From Candidatus Babeliales bacterium (GTDB taxonomy: Bacteria; Babelota; Babeliae; Babelales; JANWKD01), in NCBI GenBank assembly GCA_025451595.1, contig JANWKD010000031.1, forward strand, positions 1 through 8,952: a stretch of 8,952 nucleotides of DNA. The letters run 5' to 3'. The translations under genes were made by a program, and so were the position numbers. The notes under the pieces are model-generated. The model was given only the letters and a program-made list of their open reading frames with translations, was not told the origin of the DNA and did not search any database. Each line of letters begins with the position of its first letter. The stretch's first letter is position 1. Positions 1-5,976 of this stretch are shown here, one piece after another.

Positions 1-716
1 GGTTCACCGCGAACGACAGCGGCCTCCTTAAAATATTCAAGCACCGTATAATGAGTAGTTGCTGCGCGGCCGCTGCTCAAGCGATGGGTCATTCTTATGG
101 GAACATGAGGATCCCGACTAATCGGTAAATCGATAGTTCCTGTTTTTGGCGGATGCCCTTTTACTAAAGCAAGATATGTTTTTTTGATGGTACGCTCATG
201 AAACATTTTACTAAACATGAGATGTGCGTGATTATTACGAGGAATAACCATCAGGCCAGATGTTTCTTTGTCTAAACGATGAACAATGCCAGGACGCTCG
301 GGTTGCCCAACGTTTTTGAGTTCTTGAAATTTGTGTATTAACCAATCAACTAAAGTTATTTCATCATGAGCATGAGATGGCTTGTGTACCACTAGTCCGG
401 CGGGCTTATTAATAATAAGAAATTCCGGGTGTTCATATACAATCGAAACGCCAAGATCAGAACTGATAATTTTATCAGTTGTCATTGGTATTATGGGCGG
501 AAATGTTATAGCAACTATATCATTTGGATGTAAAATACTATTTTTCTTGACGGGCATTGCATTGACGGTGACCTTTTTATCAATAATCAGCTTTTGAAAA
601 TAGGCGCGGGAATAGGTTGGAAACTGTTCAGTCAAAAAAATATCAATACGAACAGAAGATTGATCTTGTGGAACAACACGATAACAGGTAGCCTTAGAGT
701 TTGAGTCGCTCTCCAC
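1..716 (-). CDS. rluD: RluA/RluD-family 23S rRNA pseudouridine synthase (3' end outside window)
   Basis: This protein isomerises specific uridines of 23S rRNA to pseudouridine in the cytoplasm. About 238 codons are visible and the C-terminus lies beyond the left edge. Residues about 20-80 look like an S4-type RNA-binding domain (SRAYFQKLIIDKKVTVN, then HPNDIVAITFP). The catalytic domain follows, with INKPAGLVVH and then the diagnostic HRLDKETSGL. The catalytic Asp in that motif is residue 149, close to its place in E. coli RluD (Asp139). The start is taken as GTG at 714-716 because a GGTGAG ribosome site lies just upstream and no in-frame ATG fits better. The gene is divergent from mgtE. Family membership is secure; RluD rather than RluC or another paralogue is inferred from the S4 domain and overall layout. 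Confidence 0.9.
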   Translation of the reverse strand, partial: MESDSNSKATCYRVVPQDQSSVRIDIFLTEQFPTYSRAYFQKLIIDKKVTVNAMPVKKNSILHPNDIVAITFPPIIPMTTDKIISSDLGVSIVYEHPEFLIINKPAGLVVHKPSHAHDEITLVDWLIHKFQELKNVGQPERPGIVHRLDKETSGLMVIPRNNHAHLMFSKMFHERTIKKTYLALVKGHPPKTGTIDLPISRDPHVPIRMTHRLSSGRAATTHYTVLEYFKEAAVVRGE

Positions 717-775
717 TTTTGCCTCACCGATGAATGAATAATTGAATAAATTGTAAATTTAAGATTATATTTAAT

Positions 776-803
776 ATAATAGGCACTTGTTATATTAAGT
801 CAA
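776..803 (-). promoter_or_regulatory. Probable sigma70-type promoter for the pseudouridine synthase gene
   Basis: On the minus strand TTGACT (803-798) is separated by 16 nt from TATTAT (781-776), each close to the -35/-10 consensus. Transcription would begin about 50 nt upstream of the GTG start at 716. The rest of the divergent 717-854 spacer is very AT-rich. I see no clear promoter there for mgtE and no Mg2+ riboswitch-like structure. Confidence 0.4.
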
Positions 804-854
804 ATGTACATGTTATTGCTTATTTATTGATAATTTTTTAATGAAAGTAATCCT

Positions 855-2216
855 ATGAATATCAATACCCAAGCGCTTTTTGAAACCATCGAAGAACATA
901 TTCAAGAAGTTATTGAGCAAAGCTCTCCCTTGGGTGCTGCATTATGGGAAAAACTTCTCGATGTTCACCCTGCAGATATTGCACAGCTTCTCAATCAGAT
1001 AGAGCGTGATTCTTCGAGAGATATTTTTTTACGTCTTCCTTTTGAATTTCGTACCGAAGTTTTTTCTTATTTTTCTGATTCGATGAAAATCTATTCGTTG
1101 TCGTTGTTGAGTGATAATGAAGCAACAGAATTGTTTAATCAATTACCGATTGACCAAATTACCGATCTTTTTGATTCATTTTCAGATCAGGAGCTGAAAC
1201 GATATATTACGTTATTAAGTACACAGGATCGCCAAAGAGTATTATCACTGTTGAGTTTTGATTCCGAATCTGCGGGAGGGATTATGGATACTGATGTACT
1301 TACCTTACGCCAAGATTTTACCGTTGAAAAAAGCATTCAGGTATTACAGCGCCTTCAACCTCGCTCTGATCTGCATCAACAAATTTATGTAACAAATCAA
1401 GACAATCAGCTTATTGGTCATATTAATTTAGAGGATTTAGTACTCAATCATCCTCAAGCAAGATTACACTCATTTTTGCGGAAAAATGAACTTATTGTAT
1501 CTGCAAGTGAAGACCGAGAGCAAATTGCAAAAAACATGATCCATTATCATTTGATGACCGTTCCCGTGGTCAGTGAAAATAACTATTTCTTGGGAGTGAT
1601 TCCAAGTGAAACGTTGGTGGATATTATAGAGCAAGAGGCAAGTGAAGATGTCTATAAAATATCTGCTATGACTCCAATTAAGCATCCTTACTTTGATACT
1701 TCTTTTATAAAAATTTTATATGAACGTAGTTATATACTTATTATTTTGTTATTAGCTCAATCCTTGTCTACTATGATCCTGCGAAGTTTCGAAGCGACCT
1801 TGACGGGATTTTTTATGTTTTTTATCACGATGCTTACAAGTACCGGAGGTAACTCGAGCAGCCAAACCTCCGCATTAGTAATTCAAGGAATGGCTTCGGG
1901 TGATATTAATCCATTAAATATTTGGCGTTTTTTACGCCGCGAATTCTTAATGGCGTCAACTATGGCGTTGTTACTTGGTATTGTTGCTTTTATTCGCGTA
2001 TATGTTACCTATGGAGACTTATGGGGTAGTGTTGCGGTAAGCATTTCGCTTTCATTAATTGTACTTATGTCTGTGGTATTGGGAAGCGGTATTCCGCTGT
2101 TGTTAAAGCGCTTTAATTTTGACCCTGCTTTTGCAGCCGGCCCTTTCTTGGCTACCATAATGGATATCTTGGGATTACTCATTTATGCGTATATCAGTAA
2201 GCTGTTTTTTCCATAG
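855..2216 (+). CDS. mgtE: MgtE-family magnesium channel/transporter
   Basis: This is an inner-membrane Mg2+ channel gated by its cytosolic domains. The 453 residues match the usual family length (about 450). Residues 1-135 form the helical MgtE N domain (HPADIAQLLNQI, LPIDQITDLFDSF). Two CBS domains follow: about 138-200, opening with the family motif SAGGIMDTDVLTL, and about 205-265. Five hydrophobic segments then lie near 292-309, 316-332, 364-385, 391-418 and 427-452. The conserved STGGNSSSQTSALVIQGMASGDI loop is present. The last helix has DPAFAAGPFLATIMDILG, whose Asp437 corresponds to the pore aspartate of Thermus MgtE. The ATG at 855 has only a weak GAAAG ribosome site at 843-847. No truncation or frameshift is seen, so the channel should be functional. 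The gene stands alone, divergent from the rRNA-modifying enzyme and followed by the tRNAs. Confidence 0.95.
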   Translation: MNINTQALFETIEEHIQEVIEQSSPLGAALWEKLLDVHPADIAQLLNQIERDSSRDIFLRLPFEFRTEVFSYFSDSMKIYSLSLLSDNEATELFNQLPIDQITDLFDSFSDQELKRYITLLSTQDRQRVLSLLSFDSESAGGIMDTDVLTLRQDFTVEKSIQVLQRLQPRSDLHQQIYVTNQDNQLIGHINLEDLVLNHPQARLHSFLRKNELIVSASEDREQIAKNMIHYHLMTVPVVSENNYFLGVIPSETLVDIIEQEASEDVYKISAMTPIKHPYFDTSFIKILYERSYILIILLLAQSLSTMILRSFEATLTGFFMFFITMLTSTGGNSSSQTSALVIQGMASGDINPLNIWRFLRREFLMASTMALLLGIVAFIRVYVTYGDLWGSVAVSISLSLIVLMSVVLGSGIPLLLKRFNFDPAFAAGPFLATIMDILGLLIYAYISKLFFP

Positions 2217-2291
2217 AAAATCTTAATAATTGCAATCGTAAGCTCCGTTCATATAGAATGTGTTAAGATTATCGCAATAGGATTAATTTTC

Positions 2292-2320
2292 TTGACAAAA
2301 AAAACTATACCTTATACTAT
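2292..2320 (+). promoter_or_regulatory. Promoter of the tRNA-Lys/tRNA-Glu unit
   Basis: A perfect -35 box TTGACA (2292-2297) is followed by overlapping -10 candidates: TATACT at 2313-2318 (15-nt spacer) or TACTAT at 2315-2320 (17-nt spacer). Transcription would start about 25-30 nt before the mature tRNA-Lys end at 2356. The position directly upstream of two tRNAs, and the best -35 match in the window, support this call. Confidence 0.65.
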
Positions 2321-2355
2321 TTAAGAGCTCTTTTATTTGATATTATAAGTTGTGT

Positions 2356-2431
2356 GAGCCGCTAGCTCAGTCGGTAGAGCAACAGCCTTTTAAGCTGTGG
2401 GTCGATGGTTCGAATCCATCGCGGCTCACCA
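2356..2431 (+). tRNA. tRNA-Lys (UUU)
   Basis: A complete cloverleaf of 76 nt. The acceptor stem GAGCCGC pairs fully with GCGGCTC, the D arm is GCTC/GAGC, and the anticodon stem ACAGC/GCTGT encloses loop CTTTTAA with anticodon TTT at 2389-2391. The T arm GATGG-TTCGAAT-CCATC is intact, the discriminator is A, and the CCA end (2429-2431) is encoded. It is probably cotranscribed with tRNA-Glu, 46 nt downstream. Confidence 0.97.
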
Positions 2432-2477
2432 GTTTAATAAACTGGCAACTTATTTTACTCATTTCATTGAATTAAAC

Positions 2478-2553
2478 GTCCCTATCGTCTAGTGGTCTAG
2501 GACATCGCCCTTTCACGGCGGAAACAGGGGTTCGACTCCCCTTAGGGACGCCA
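2478..2553 (+). tRNA. tRNA-Glu (UUC)
   Basis: A complete 76-nt tRNA. The acceptor stem GTCCCTA pairs with TAGGGAC. The anticodon stem TCGCC/GGCGG (2505-2509 and 2517-2521) encloses loop CTTTCAC with anticodon TTC at 2512-2514. The T arm GGGG-TTCGACT-CCCC is intact, the discriminator is G, and CCA (2551-2553) is encoded. The base after the CCA is the first base of the stem of the hairpin repeat at 2554, so repeat and tRNA are exactly abutted. Confidence 0.97.
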
Positions 2554-2593
2554 GCCTTCGCCAAGGCTTCGGCTGGCTTCGCCATAGAATGAT
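2554..2593 (+). repeat. Hairpin repeat, copy 1
   Basis: Stem GCCTT (2554-2558), loop CGCC, stem AAGGC (2563-2567), then TTCG, one variable base and the conserved tail CTGGCTTCGCCATA (2573-2586) followed by AATGAT. Copy 2 at 2716-2756 has the same architecture and tail but a different, equally complementary stem. An alternative larger pairing CCAGCC (2551-2556) with GGCTGG (2571-2576) would involve the tRNA CCA end. No T-tract follows, so it does not look like a standard terminator. Confidence 0.75.
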
Positions 2594-2627
2594 AAAAATA
2601 TATAATTAAATTTTGAAATATAGAAAG

Positions 2628-2676
2628 CGAAGACTGTCCGAAGAAGTTTGAGTGTAACGAAAACGAAGACGGACCG
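2628..2676 (+). repeat. Imperfect direct repeat CGAAGAC-n-G-n-CCG
   Basis: CGAAGACTGTCCG (2628-2640) recurs as CGAAGACGGACCG (2664-2676), matching at 11 of 13 positions with a 36-nt offset, in a GC-richer island lying between the two hairpin repeats. GTCCG (2636-2640) can also pair with CGGAC (2670-2674). No gene is apparent in 2554-2826; short minus-strand frames there run through the hairpin repeats or tRNA-Glu and are not credible genes. Confidence 0.5.
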
Positions 2677-2715
2677 GCCCCTAATAAAATAAGTTTTTTG
2701 AATAGTAATATCTTC

Positions 2716-2756
2716 GCTACTTGCGTAGCTTCGTCTGGCTTCGCCATAAAAATGAT
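2716..2756 (+). repeat. Hairpin repeat, copy 2
   Basis: Stem GCTAC (2716-2720), loop TTGC, stem GTAGC (2725-2729), then TTCG, one variable base and the tail CTGGCTTCGCCATA (2735-2748) followed by AAATGAT. The tail is identical to copy 1. The five-base stem arms differ from copy 1 (GCCTT/AAGGC) yet remain perfectly paired, which argues for a conserved structure. Same orientation as copy 1, 162 nt away. Confidence 0.75.
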
Positions 2757-2826
2757 TCGGTAATATTTTCGGGGTTATTGTAGAAAAGATTGGTCTCAAT
2801 TAACCTTTTTTAACTGGATAAAAAGT

Positions 2827-3987
2827 ATGACCTTTTTTAAAACAGATCTAAGTTATGACCTCCTGAAAAGCATACTTCAGGGTGACCTTAAAGGTGTTAA
2901 AGCTCTTATAGATAAAGGTGCTGATGTTAGTCCTCAAGTTCGTTATGGTAGCACCCCCCTTATTAAGGCTGCAGAAATAGGCCATATCGACATTGTCAAA
3001 ATTCTCGTAGACGCAGGGGCTAATGTTGATGCTAAAGATCAATCTGATAGCACGCTGCTTGTTAAGAGTATCGAAAAAGGCCATATTGACATTGTCAAAA
3101 TTCTCATAGAAGTAGGGGCTAATGTTAATTATAGAAATAAACATGATAACACCCCGCTTATTAAGGCTGCAGAAATAGGCCGTATTGATATTGTTAAAAT
3201 TCTTATAGATGCAGGAGCTAATGTTGATGCTAAAGATAAATCTGGTAGCACGCTCCTTGGTAAGGCTGTCGAAGAAGGCCGTATTGACATGGTCAAAATT
3301 CTCATAGATGCAGGGGCTAATATTTACGCTAATCCTAGTAGCCTACTTGTTATGGCTGCTGAAAAAGATAATACAGAAATAGTGAAAGCTCTTTTAGCTG
3401 TAGGTGCTGCTAGTAATTTCAATGATTTCCAAACTGCTTTTGAGCGCTCTGTGTTGTGCAGTTGCATTGATATTATCAAAATTCTCATAGATGCAGGGGC
3501 TGTTATTTATCCTCAAGTTTTTGATGACGCTATAAAAATATGCTCCGTTGATATTGTCAAAATTCTCATAGACGCAGGGGCTAATGTTAATCATAGATAT
3601 AAAAATGGCAGTACTGTATTTGTTACGGCTGCGGGTTACAGCGATGCGGATATTTTACAGGTTCTCATAGATGCAGGTGGCGCTAAGGACCCCGACATTC
3701 TTCAAGAAGCGTTTAGCCAGGCAGTTGAAGAAGGGCGGCATGCTAGGATCGTCAAAATGCTCATAAATGAAGGCGCTGATGTTAACGTTAAACTTTATGC
3801 TAATGTTATGTCGCTTATTCATGCTGTACAATGTGGTCATACTGAAGTTACTAAAATTCTTATAGATGCAGGCGCAGATGTTAATTTTAAAGATGATAGT
3901 GGTATAACAGCGCTTGGTTATGCTGAAGAGAATGGTGATACTGATACAGTGAAGCTTCTTATGGCTAGTGGTGCTACTAGAGGCTGA
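2827..3987 (+). CDS. Ankyrin-repeat protein (about 12 repeats)
   Basis: The 386-residue protein is almost entirely ankyrin repeats, a scaffold for protein-protein binding. I count 12 repeat cores of the form xIDIVKILIDAGANV, starting at about residue 20 and ending at residue 384. Repeats 2-5 are regular 33-residue units with the STPLIKAAE/NTPLIKAAE helix. Repeats 6-9 are irregular; two are short and lack the TPL motif (for example FDDAIKICSVDIVKILIDAGAN). No signal peptide, membrane segment or catalytic domain is visible. The ATG at 2827 has only a weak GGAT ribosome site. In host-associated bacteria such proteins are often secreted effectors that bind host proteins; that role is inferred here and the partner is unknown. 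The gene stands alone and faces the minus-strand gene at 4068-4853. Confidence 0.93.
   Translation: MTFFKTDLSYDLLKSILQGDLKGVKALIDKGADVSPQVRYGSTPLIKAAEIGHIDIVKILVDAGANVDAKDQSDSTLLVKSIEKGHIDIVKILIEVGANVNYRNKHDNTPLIKAAEIGRIDIVKILIDAGANVDAKDKSGSTLLGKAVEEGRIDMVKILIDAGANIYANPSSLLVMAAEKDNTEIVKALLAVGAASNFNDFQTAFERSVLCSCIDIIKILIDAGAVIYPQVFDDAIKICSVDIVKILIDAGANVNHRYKNGSTVFVTAAGYSDADILQVLIDAGGAKDPDILQEAFSQAVEEGRHARIVKMLINEGADVNVKLYANVMSLIHAVQCGHTEVTKILIDAGADVNFKDDSGITALGYAEENGDTDTVKLLMASGATRG
2950..3345 (+). repeat. Four near-identical 99-bp ankyrin units
   Basis: Units start at 2950, 3049, 3148 and 3247 (codons 42, 75, 108 and 141). The core bases encoding HIDIVKIL recur at 2983, 3082, 3181 and 3280, exactly 99 bp apart, with runs such as ATTGTCAAAATTCTC and GCAGGGGCTAATGTT shared at DNA level. 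Similarity in silent positions points to recent duplication or gene conversion. Related but diverged cores recur further downstream to about 3690. Confidence 0.85.
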
Positions 3988-4067
3988 TTATAGCCTCAAA
4001 AAAGCTTATAAGATCGCCTTACGCAAACGCTGATACTATCTATTAAGGATTTCTATAATGAGTTTTA

Positions 4068-4853
4068 TCAATCTTGCTTTTCAAAATAACAGCAGATTAA
4101 AAAATTCGTGAATAATTTCATTTCTTCTTGATACTCCTTTAATTTTTTTAGTCTTTCATTATCACTTCTTGTAATTTGCCAATTGCCTCCAAGACTATAA
4201 ATTCTATCTAGCACCTGGAAAGCAAGCATTTTATCCCGATCAATCGGACGTTTTTTATAAAACTCAGTAATTAAGTTATTCAAAGGAACAAGTTTTAGTT
4301 TTGATAGTTTATCTATAGTGTCATTCAATTGACGATTTTGTTGATACAGTGCAGTCAATTCTTCAGATTGCTCCTTTCTTAATGCCTCACCCAAAGAAAG
4401 ATCAGGATATTTTTTTTGAATTTCTGATTCTTTTTCATCAATGAGTTTAAAAATATCGTTGCGTTTATTATGTAGGACATTAATTTCTTCATCTTGCGTA
4501 TTAAAACTTATCCACGGATAAGACAATCCCCAATCGATATGTCCCTGGCATGATTGTTCTGTTCTGAATCCAAGAAGATTTAACACAATAACGGTATTTT
4601 TTATTTCGTGATCAATTCCTCGCCCCAATGCATCCCCCCAAGAGGCGACCTCTTGTTCCATAGTTTGCCAGCGCTGTTCTTTTGCCGCATTATCATTCTT
4701 GCAAAAACTAGGCTTGGTACTGCTTTTTTCTGCAACAAAGTCAGAGATTTGATAAGAAGAATTGATAACTGTATGTATTAGTATAAAAGCTGTTGTAATA
4801 CAGAATCCCAAAAATAATACCCATTTTATATATCGGTTAAATTTTTTTTGCAT
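4068..4853 (-). CDS. Membrane-anchored protein with an SCQGH motif, function unknown
   Basis: This 261-residue protein has one N-terminal hydrophobic segment (about 10-31, after basic residues MQKKFNRYIK), so it is probably anchored in the inner membrane with the rest outside the cytoplasm, or has an uncleaved signal. Residues 72-118 form its most conserved-looking part: GDALGRGIDHEIKNTVIVLNLLGFRT, then SCQGH (101-105) and the nearby YPWISF. I associate this pattern (an LN-LGF-T-SC-GH-YPW series) with uncharacterised bacterial proteins, from memory and without a named function. The Cys/His pair could bind metal or be catalytic. Residues about 123-190 are charged and helical, probably a coiled coil. 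The ATG at 4853 is preceded by a good ATGAGGC ribosome site. The gene is isolated. Confidence 0.8.
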   Translation of the reverse strand: MQKKFNRYIKWVLFLGFCITTAFILIHTVINSSYQISDFVAEKSSTKPSFCKNDNAAKEQRWQTMEQEVASWGDALGRGIDHEIKNTVIVLNLLGFRTEQSCQGHIDWGLSYPWISFNTQDEEINVLHNKRNDIFKLIDEKESEIQKKYPDLSLGEALRKEQSEELTALYQQNRQLNDTIDKLSKLKLVPLNNLITEFYKKRPIDRDKMLAFQVLDRIYSLGGNWQITRSDNERLKKLKEYQEEMKLFTNFLICCYFEKQD

Positions 4854-4859
4854 AATAGC

Positions 4860-5080
4860 CTCATTGGAAATAACAATGTATTTGACGTATTAAACGAAGA
4901 ATATTGATAGTTTATAATACAAAATTCCCTTTCAACTTATCAAGGAAAGGTCGTCCATCTGCTTCTGGAGCAGCTATTTTTATTTCTGAATCTCTTTATT
5001 TTAACTTCAAAAATTATAATATATATGTTATATTTATATAGCCTTATATTTTACTATTAAAGCGATATTTTATGGGACGG
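4860..5080. other. AT-rich stretch without a gene
   Basis: No supportable gene. It contains two hairpins: CCTTTC (4928-4933) with GAAAGG (4945-4950), and CTGCT (4959-4963) with AGCAG (4969-4973), the latter followed by CTATTTTTA. A 27-codon minus-strand frame (4995 to the stop at 4912) reads KIAAPEADGRPFLDKLKG in its middle. It has no start codon or ribosome site and is at most a gene remnant. The 5000-5060 part is nearly pure A/T. Confidence 0.5.
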
Positions 5081-5174
5081 ATTTTAACCATGATATTAAC
5101 CAATCTTGCGATTGGGACCCAGAATTGAAGAACCCGGCCTGTCATTTGGAGCAAATGACGGATGGGGTTAAAAT
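5081..5174 (+). repeat. 94-bp nested inverted-repeat element upstream of the antitoxin gene
   Basis: Outer arms ATTTTAACC (5081-5089) and GGTTAAAAT (5166-5174) are perfectly complementary over 9 bp. Inside lie two perfect hairpins: CCAATC-TTGC-GATTGG (5100-5115) and GTCATTT-GGAGC-AAATGAC (5141-5159). Together they can form a branched structure. The element is GC-richer than its surroundings and ends 4 nt before the GAGG ribosome site of the downstream XRE gene. It could be a mobile palindromic element, a structured mRNA leader, or operator sites for the downstream regulator; the sequence alone does not decide. Confidence 0.65.
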
Positions 5175-5191
5175 GAACGAGGTAAAAAACA

Positions 5192-5491
5192 ATGAGCAAA
5201 AGACCAACCTTTGAAGAATTTAAAAAAAAGGCATTGCAAGATAAAGAAGTTAAAGCGGAGTATGATTTGCTAGAAGAAGAGTTTGCTTTGCTTGAGAAAT
5301 TTATTAAAGCAAGAAAAAAGGCTCATTACTCACAATCAGAGCTTGCAAAGAAGCTTAAAGTTCAGCAGCCTGCTATTGCTCGCTTAGAAAAGGGCGGTTA
5401 TTCCACCACAACAGTCAGCAAGTTAGCCAGAGTTGCAGATGCACTTGGTTATTCAATGAAAATTTCTTTAGAGCCAAAAAAAAGAAGATAA
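5192..5491 (+). CDS. XRE/HigA-type helix-turn-helix antitoxin or regulator
   Basis: This is a 99-residue DNA-binding protein. Residues about 39-93 form an XRE/Cro helix-turn-helix: ARKKAHYSQSELAKKLKVQQ, then PAIARLEKGGYSTTTVSKLARVADALG, ending in YSMKISLEPKKRR. The acidic, helical N-terminus (FEEFKKKALQDKEVKAEYDLLEEEFALLEKF in short) is typical of HigA-like antitoxins paired with RelE/HigB toxins, which normally lie immediately upstream. Here no toxin gene is found on either side: upstream is the hairpin element and downstream is an unrelated secreted protein. It may therefore be an orphan antitoxin or a stand-alone regulator. The ATG at 5192 follows a GAGG site at 5179-5182. The hairpins just upstream could be its own operators. 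Confidence 0.85.
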   Translation: MSKRPTFEEFKKKALQDKEVKAEYDLLEEEFALLEKFIKARKKAHYSQSELAKKLKVQQPAIARLEKGGYSTTTVSKLARVADALGYSMKISLEPKKRR

Positions 5492-5513
5492 ATTTTAAAC
5501 TTATATTCTATCG

Positions 5514-5536
5514 AATCTGAAGATTTCCTTTTTTTT
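5514..5536 (+). terminator. Possible weak terminator after the XRE gene
   Basis: A small AT hairpin (AATC at 5514-5517 with GATT at 5522-5525, TGAA loop) is followed after TCC by eight T residues (5529-5536), 23 nt past the stop codon. The T-tract is good but the stem is short and AT-rich, so intrinsic termination is uncertain. Confidence 0.3.
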
Positions 5537-5629
5537 GAGATTTGATACTATTAATGGCGTTGCGGCTTGCTTCTAATGACTTGTTGTTATTTTAATAAAG
5601 CCAGTCCTTAAGTATCGAAAGATGTATTT

Positions 5630-5932
5630 ATGCTTACCGTTAGATTTTCAAATAAACTATTTATTTTATTAGCTCTTTGTTTAGCTAGCAAGAGCTATGC
5701 CGTAAATTTTGAAAGTTTTTGGGCTGAATTTAAACGGTCCGGCGGAGGAAGCCCTTCATTTTGTAGTGCCAATGTTAAAGACTGGCCAACATTTTGGGCT
5801 GAATTTAAACGATCGGGCGGATATAGCGACTCATTTAGTAATGCAAAGGTTAAAGATTTTCAAAGTTTCTATATCGAGTTTTTAAAAACAGGTCGTAACG
5901 GCCCATCGTTCAATGCAGCCAATGTGAAGTAG
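5630..5932 (+). CDS. Small secreted protein of three 25-residue repeats
   Basis: I do not recognise this family. The 100-residue protein begins with a typical Sec signal peptide (basic MLTVRFSNK, hydrophobic core LFILLALCLA, likely cleavage after SKSYA at residue 24). The mature part is three tandem units: 24-48, 49-73 and 74-98, followed by VK, the first two residues of a fourth. The unit consensus is VKDFxSFWAEFKRSGGxSxSFxxAN, with aromatic pairs at F30/W31, F55/W56 and F80/Y81. Each unit looks like a short amphipathic helix plus a Gly/Ser turn. Location would be periplasm, outer surface or outside the cell. The ribosome site is weak (GAAAG at 5617-5621). No partner gene is evident. A role in binding membrane or another protein is conceivable but not shown. 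Confidence 0.8.
   Translation: MLTVRFSNKLFILLALCLASKSYAVNFESFWAEFKRSGGGSPSFCSANVKDWPTFWAEFKRSGGYSDSFSNAKVKDFQSFYIEFLKTGRNGPSFNAANVK
5699..5929 (+). repeat. 75-bp tandem repeat inside the secreted protein gene
   Basis: The stretch TTTTGGGCTGAATTTAAACG occurs at 5717 and again at 5792, exactly 75 bp apart, with only a few changes across the rest of the unit. The third unit is more diverged (TTTCTATATCGAGTTTTTAA from 5867). The near-identity of units 1 and 2 suggests recent duplication, and the copy number may vary between strains. Confidence 0.8.
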
Positions 5933-5976
5933 TAATATTTGTTCTTAGAGCCAAATTTTACACAAGGAGCTAAAAA

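Noticed and set aside
717..854. Possible Mg2+-sensing riboswitch upstream of mgtE
   Set aside because: The 138-nt spacer is AT-rich and shows no stem series or conserved M-box elements.
2219..2270. AATCTTAA/TTAAGATT inverted repeat after mgtE
   Set aside because: The arms are AT-rich, 36 nt apart and lack a T-tract, so a terminator is not supported.
2472..2799. Two overlapping minus-strand frames of 85-91 codons
   Set aside because: They read through the hairpin repeats, and one also through tRNA-Glu; the apparent MAKP starts come from the repeated tail itself.
2848..3840. Three minus-strand frames antisense to the ankyrin gene
   Set aside because: They are mirror images of the ankyrin repeats with repeated NISPCVYENFDN-like text and no independent coding signs.
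3980..3997. GAGGCT/AGCCTC hairpin at the end of the ankyrin gene
   Set aside because: A perfect 6-bp stem, but it is followed by A residues rather than T residues, so it is not an intrinsic terminator for the plus-strand gene.
4959..4979. CTGCT/AGCAG hairpin followed by a T-rich stretch
   Set aside because: Terminator-like for the plus strand, but no plus-strand gene ends nearby and the T-tract is interrupted.
5020..5220. Plus-strand open frame overlapping the XRE start, considered as a lost toxin
   Set aside because: It has no start codon in its first part, no toxin-like motif, and is explained by the nested palindromes.
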